DNA from: Fasciolopsis buskii | Lineage: Eukaryota > Platyhelminthes > Trematoda > Plagiorchiida > Fasciolidae | Assembly (NCBI GenBank): GCA_008360955.1 | Contig: LUCM01003444.1 | Span: 57,715-121,714 of the forward strand | Reading direction: 5' to 3' | DNA: 64,000 nucleotides | Shown: positions 63,601 to 64,000 of the stretch, in pieces | Layout of the letters: each line of letters begins with the position of its first letter | How positions within the stretch are numbered: position 1 is the stretch's first letter | Made by a program: the position numbers and the translations under genes | Notes under the pieces: generated by a model | The model's database searches: none | What the model was told of the DNA's origin: nothing | Seen by the model: only the letters and a program-made list of their open reading frames with translations

Positions 63601-63640
63601 ATGGCCAATTGATTGTCAACCGACCGAAATGTCACCGCGA
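42574..63640 (+). CDS. THADA: THADA/Trm732 homologue, partial (15 exons, both ends missing)
   Basis: Fifteen GT-AG exons join in compatible phases into about 768 codons without a stop. The predicted protein is a helical-repeat protein colinear with animal THADA. Landmarks in order are the short H-x-x-V-I-R-H segment (exon 6), DPSLGLYVSDMYVQ (exons 7-8), FEQWFYCLV and DYETYSAVLNQ running into YLLPKLVAANPQFLVHIL (exons 8-9), LRDSAFELL (exon 11), SSIYPGVPAPRLGLAL (exon 13) and LLLGLYSSYEEERDQAL (exon 14). In the family, THADA (yeast Trm732) supports FTSJ1/Trm7 in 2'-O-methylation of tRNA position 32; animal THADA is also linked to energy metabolism. Exon 1 here enters in phase 1, so upstream exons exist. 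The DUF2428 domain with its RRSAG-type motif should lie beyond the window. Human THADA is about 1950 residues, so roughly 40 percent is present. The family call rests on remembered family sequence, not on a search. Confidence 0.85.
42734..42805 (+). CDS. THADA: THADA exon 2 of those found
   Basis: The exon is bounded by an acceptor ttattttag and a gtaagt donor, phase 1 in and phase 1 out. It encodes 23 codons containing STNLRLALLDNVTRRKV, a helix-like sequence. The intron before it is 82 bases. Confidence 0.65.
42920..42959 (+). CDS. THADA: THADA exon 3 of those found (40-base exon)
   Basis: This small exon follows the acceptor tatttctacag and ends at a gtgagg donor. Phase is 1 in, 2 out. 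It encodes IHLLVSDFSELV and bridges exons 2 and 4 in frame. The assignment depends on phase continuity, so it is less sure than the longer exons. Confidence 0.55.
42998..43137 (+). CDS. THADA: THADA exon 4 of those found
   Basis: The frame is open and hydrophobic (ISVLTDLCLCAQLLSFFLAK) and ends at a gtaagt donor. Phase is 2 in, 1 out. The acceptor (ctaaaaag) is weak, and the preceding intron would be only 38 bases; such tiny introns are known in flatworm genes. The start could shift, but the end is well supported. Confidence 0.55.
43238..43619 (+). CDS. THADA: THADA exon 5 of those found (382 bases)
   Basis: The acceptor ctcgtctctgtcgcacag is strong and sets phase 1. The frame stays open for 126 codons to a gtgagt donor in phase 2. 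The helical stretch HVPKLALVHSFLRMSSDELW resembles the conserved family segment in which a K-L-A-L-type helix precedes the EHP-VRH region. An alternative acceptor at 43205 gives the wrong phase relative to exon 4. Confidence 0.75.
43675..43835 (+). CDS. THADA: THADA exon 6 of those found
   Basis: Encodes 53 codons with KLYLDNVIKHSQVIRH followed by ICTHVISAHF. This corresponds to the family segment with a histidine-rich 'H-x-EHP-x-x-x-x-RH' signature and the next helix. The acceptor is ambiguous: 43675 keeps the phase with the gtgagt donor of exon 5, whereas the better-looking cacag acceptor at 43667 would need exon 5 to end in another phase. The donor is gtaaat. Confidence 0.7.
43884..44161 (+). 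CDS. THADA: THADA exon 7 of those found
   Basis: Phase 1 in, phase 0 out, 92 codons, ending at a gtgagt donor. The C-terminal DPSLGLY continues directly into exon 8, matching the family's conserved 'SLVPYASDLL' neighbourhood. The preceding intron is only 48 bases and the acceptor (gattggtag) is modest. Confidence 0.8.
44162..44628 (+). other. THADA intron 7, no features seen
   Basis: A 467-base intron between gtgagt and cttttttctag-type sites, AT-rich, with no repeat or open frame that I recognise. Confidence 0.6.
44629..44760 (+). CDS. THADA: THADA exon 8 of those found
   Basis: A strong acceptor (cccctcgtttttctag) and a gtgagt donor bound exactly 44 codons in phase 0. The sequence VSDMYVQIAAKLFSEN, then FEQWFYCLVHM and NLDYETYSAVLNQ, is the best diagnostic block for THADA in this window when read straight on into exon 9. 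Confidence 0.9.
44761..47217 (+). other. THADA intron 8, no repeat recognised
   Basis: A 2.46 kb intron. It contains exon-like decoys near 44818-44918 and 46760-46792. They have reasonable splice sites but are not used if exon 8 joins exon 9, as family colinearity requires. I recognise no transposon in it. Confidence 0.55.
47218..47287 (+). CDS. THADA: THADA exon 9 of those found
   Basis: The acceptor is a long T-rich tract ending tacgcag; the donor is gtatgt. Phase is 0 in, 1 out. It encodes YLLPKLVAANPQFLVHILES, equivalent to the conserved 'YYLPKLL..SPESL..MV.IL' block of animal THADA, so exon 8 joins here with nothing in between. Confidence 0.9.
47288..48384 (+). other. THADA intron 9; possible very divergent SINE tail near 48000-48130
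   Basis: A 1.1 kb intron. Around 48020-48130 a weak B-box-like stretch is followed by a tail gtcattaataaaggaatgaa, reminiscent of the SINE A tail elsewhere in the window. The similarity is too weak for a firm repeat call. Confidence 0.3.
48385..48533 (+). CDS. THADA: THADA exon 10 of those found
   Basis: Acceptor tctcatttgcag and donor gtaggt. Phase is 1 in, 0 out, 49 codons, containing ALPLILACYRFLLRP and RDLMLDALTARDVQ. It occupies the position of the 'GALMACLRIAR' helix of the animal protein. Confidence 0.85.
48870..49400 (+). mobile_element. RTE-like LINE, C-terminal and 3' fragment
   Basis: An open frame at 49082-49288 ends with KLASVLAPVGASRLPGWG and PRHEDCC, preceded by FPRAGQSW and QAVTWFTGMKK. 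This is the usual C-terminus of fluke RTE-type ORF2 (downstream of the RLRWLGHVL motif). The region just after (49325-49400) resembles the 3' sequence after the RTE relic near 58.77 kb. It sits inside THADA intron 10. No reverse transcriptase domain is attached, so it is a 5'-truncated dead copy. Confidence 0.7.
51090..51450 (+). mobile_element. Degenerate RTE-like C-terminal fragment
   Basis: The order of words follows the copy at 49.1-49.4 kb: a leucine-rich piece, then a sequence readable as 'ASVLTSANASRLLGRVRNK', then the 3' segment with 'ggcgcaaatcttgtatgacctcc'. Frames are broken throughout. It also lies in THADA intron 10. Confidence 0.5.
51950..52078 (+). mobile_element. TIR/tRNA-like element (family B), right-hand part
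   Basis: Contains the family words gttcgggcgcggtggatatg, aacaaagatgaaac and the terminal inverted repeat gatgatatcacatggtgaat followed by tatttca. The tRNA-like A box side is missing. Same orientation as the copy at 9.06-9.46 kb. It is in THADA intron 10, next to a CA and a TA microsatellite. Confidence 0.7.
52122..52138. repeat. (CA)n microsatellite
   Basis: An uninterrupted CA run of about eight units just downstream of the family B fragment. Confidence 0.9.
52364..52399. repeat. (TA)n microsatellite
   Basis: About 36 bases of alternating TA with one phase slip near 52380. It is self-complementary and could extrude as a hairpin. Located in THADA intron 10. Confidence 0.95.
52854..53015 (+). 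CDS. THADA: THADA exon 11 of those found
   Basis: Acceptor ttattttttccag and donor gtaagc, phase 0 both sides, 54 codons. LRDSAFELLLSLVKT followed by a helix with LFLHFLNHNM matches the family pattern 'R.DAL.LLC....T' then 'F...NLN....FR'. Confidence 0.9.
53697..53736. repeat. Imperfect (TG)n microsatellite
   Basis: A TG-rich run with interruptions in THADA intron 11. Apart from this and the LINE fragment at 55.2 kb, I see nothing in the 2.8 kb intron 53016-55812. Confidence 0.8.
55230..55460 (+). mobile_element. RTE-like LINE C-terminal relic
   Basis: The segment at 55266-55320 reads LQWFGHVLRRPEH, the hallmark 'LRWLGHVLRMP' motif of RTE-type ORF2 C-termini; a diverged tail follows. There is no preceding reverse transcriptase. 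It lies in THADA intron 11. Confidence 0.5.
55813..55887 (+). CDS. THADA: THADA exon 12 of those found
   Basis: A 25-codon, phase 0 exon with a T-rich acceptor (gtttgttttttcag) and a gtgagt donor. LLKRMLEVRHKRSDD corresponds to the basic helix 'LLKKLFCRIQES' that follows exon 11 in the family. Confidence 0.85.
56430..56775 (+). mobile_element. CR1-like LINE, extreme C-terminus and 3' end
   Basis: Reads HPYHVSVAWCRTSFFQSSFF and then a Leu/Pro-rich tail, with frame breaks. The same words occur at the 3' end of the CR1 copy at 42.1-42.35 kb, followed by the same 3' sequence ending in a short A-rich tract (gtagtaaaaaag). Only the last ~350 bases are present, which is a typical 5' truncation. It abuts an RTE relic directly. 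Confidence 0.75.
56776..57695 (+). mobile_element. RTE-like LINE, 3' part with GATGATG-type end
   Basis: Broken frames carry APPKCKMLLQNWAT, then 'DGQEITIVDRLT', 'CETWS'-like and LRWLGHVL-like words in the order of the RTE copy at 39.3-40.0 kb. It ends with gaagcagcggtcagtggagc and a short gaacgaagataatgatg tract, the family's 3' terminus. It covers roughly the last third of ORF2 and is dead. In THADA intron 12. Confidence 0.75.
57720..58870 (+). mobile_element. Second RTE-like LINE relic, different subfamily
   Basis: Starts with FLEIRTSFDSVGTSALRHFF (motif A region of reverse transcriptase) and continues through 'DLEYVHDIALL', where the catalytic YADD has become YVHD. It then reads NAFADLRHL, HRHDTRLSLK and a C-terminal 'LR.LGHILCM' word. 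Stops and frameshifts are frequent. Its 3' sequence resembles that after the 49.1 kb copy, so these two probably belong to one subfamily distinct from the 39 kb type. Confidence 0.7.
58871..60015 (+). other. Rest of THADA intron 12, nothing recognised
   Basis: AT-rich sequence with no repeat, RNA gene or coding signal that I can support up to the exon 13 acceptor. Confidence 0.5.
60016..60157 (+). CDS. THADA: THADA exon 13 of those found
   Basis: Acceptor ctaccggttttaacag and donor gtgagt; phase 0 in, 1 out, 47 codons. FIYILAGLLLSSIYPGVPAP and the following helix match the well-conserved family block 'SLFPGSSY..R..AL..L....EVF'. It joins exon 12 across a 4.1 kb intron filled with CR1 and RTE remnants. 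Confidence 0.9.
60158..61411 (+). other. THADA intron 13; possible retroelement-derived frame at 60.5-60.6 kb
   Basis: A 1.25 kb intron. At about 60500-60600 the frame reads SVRTLLGLINYYSTFLPDLH followed by PLNRLLQKGETW. This strongly resembles the segment just after the catalytic motifs of Gypsy-type (Ty3) LTR retrotransposon pol ('FLGLVNYYRKFIPN...APLTDLLKK'). The upstream words LVFDAGGRH-like and 'YPSLVDW' are broken. It is probably a short Ty3/Gypsy pol relic; no LTR is visible. Confidence 0.55.
61412..61644 (+). CDS. THADA: THADA exon 14 of those found
   Basis: The acceptor is a T-rich tract ending ttctgaag; the donor is gttagt. Phase is 1 in, 0 out, 77 codons. LLDRLLLGLYSSYEEERDQA matches the family's 'L.ECL..TFED.K.LA.DLL' block. 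The exon also carries an acidic, serine-rich insert (around TESDEAGRHTDAQN). Confidence 0.85.
61645..63204 (+). other. THADA intron 14, left part, nothing recognised
   Basis: AT-rich intron sequence without features I can support. The right part carries the SINE A copy listed separately. Confidence 0.5.
63205..63410 (-). mobile_element. SINE A copy (tRNA-derived), minus strand
   Basis: On the minus strand it begins with a tRNA-like head: an A box like TGGCCAAACGGGTAAGG and a B box GAGTTCGAATCC. The family body follows (caacttccccacttggcaac, then ggccgtggcccccttcctg) and a tail with attaataaacg...aaaagataaaa. Head, body and tail order match copies at 2.1 kb and 38.5 kb. It lies in THADA intron 14, about 40 bases before exon 15, antisense to the gene. 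Confidence 0.85.
63450..63640 (+). CDS. THADA: THADA exon 15 of those found (3' end uncertain)
   Basis: Acceptor tgattttag, phase 0 in. The frame contains HNAIRTRARQSGLRTLSSRS and AELAAYYEEMSSVLLLDG, plausible for the repeat after the 'YE/D' block. The frame meets a TGA at 63642. Because the family protein continues for hundreds of residues, I place the donor at gtgatg (63641), phase 2 out. This donor is weak and the true exon end could differ. Confidence 0.65.
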
Positions 63641-64000
63641 GTGATGAAAGGCGGATATCCATGTCTGCATCGTTTACGTGGGGACCTGTACCACTCATCT
63701 AGTGGACATTATTCTGATATAATGTTAGACACCATTCGACCGAAACACGCCATTCTAAACATAGTCCCACGATTCGTTATCAGTCATCAGGTTTGAAATA
63801 GGAACCTTGTTTAATCAATCCCTTGTTGCTAAATATATCAGATAGTTGTTGATTGTGATAGGGTTCAAATCGTTGGAGAATCTGCCCTACCATTCGAAAG
63901 GAACATAGAAAGCATGATTGTCTTGAAAACTGTTTGGTGCAAGTAAAATGAATCCTACAAGCTAACAAGTAGATTCACTGAAACTCCCACAGAGACCAAA
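63641..64000 (+). other. Sequence after the last THADA exon found, probably intron
   Basis: No convincing exon or repeat is seen up to the window edge; the gene is expected to continue. Confidence 0.4.

Noticed and set aside
1..64000. CRISPR array, prokaryotic operon, rRNA or defence system
   Set aside because: No regularly spaced repeats, no ribosome-binding-site-led gene runs, no long uninterrupted reading frames; the window is clearly eukaryotic.

Overview
This is eukaryotic, intron-rich and transposon-rich DNA. The long AT-rich stretches without open frames, the GT-AG exons, the RTE-like and CR1-like LINE remnants and the tRNA-derived SINEs together suggest a flatworm, most likely a digenean fluke. 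That assignment is inferred from repeat style and gene structure; the sequence alone does not prove it. No bacterial-type operons, rRNA, functional tRNA genes or CRISPR arrays were seen.

The one host gene I can reconstruct lies on the + strand from about 42.57 kb to beyond the right edge of the window. Fifteen exons splice together in compatible phases into about 768 codons of a THADA/Trm732 homologue. This is a giant HEAT/ARM-repeat protein that partners the FTSJ1/Trm7 tRNA 2'-O-methyltransferase. Both ends of the gene are missing: upstream exons were not found, and the DUF2428 part lies beyond base 64000. The first seven recovered exons are packed into 1.6 kb with introns of 38-114 bases. 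The later introns are 0.5-4.3 kb and full of LINE debris.

Layout: 1-8.8 kb is mostly unassigned DNA with one terminal-inverted-repeat/tRNA-like element, two SINE copies and a third tRNA-like relic. 8.8-11.2 kb holds several copies of the TIR/tRNA-like element and an ~0.85 kb direct duplication whose copies differ mainly by single-base gaps. 11.2-18.4 kb is largely unassigned, with a CR1 endonuclease fragment near 15 kb. 18.4-21.1 kb is a + strand CR1-like element (coiled-coil ORF1 and endonuclease). 22.8-32.2 kb is a minus-strand CR1-like element with probable 5' remnants, plus three or four copies of another repeat, one nested inside it. 35.3-42.4 kb is a dense stack of RTE and CR1 elements with a nested SINE. 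42.5-64 kb is the THADA gene with LINE, SINE and TIR elements in its introns.

The LINEs all look dead: their frames are broken and catalytic motifs are altered. The most interesting items are the TIR element that carries a tRNA-like promoter unit, the indel-biased tandem duplication, the intron-size jump in the THADA gene, and a small cluster of CAGGTG motifs near 3.6-4.1 kb.
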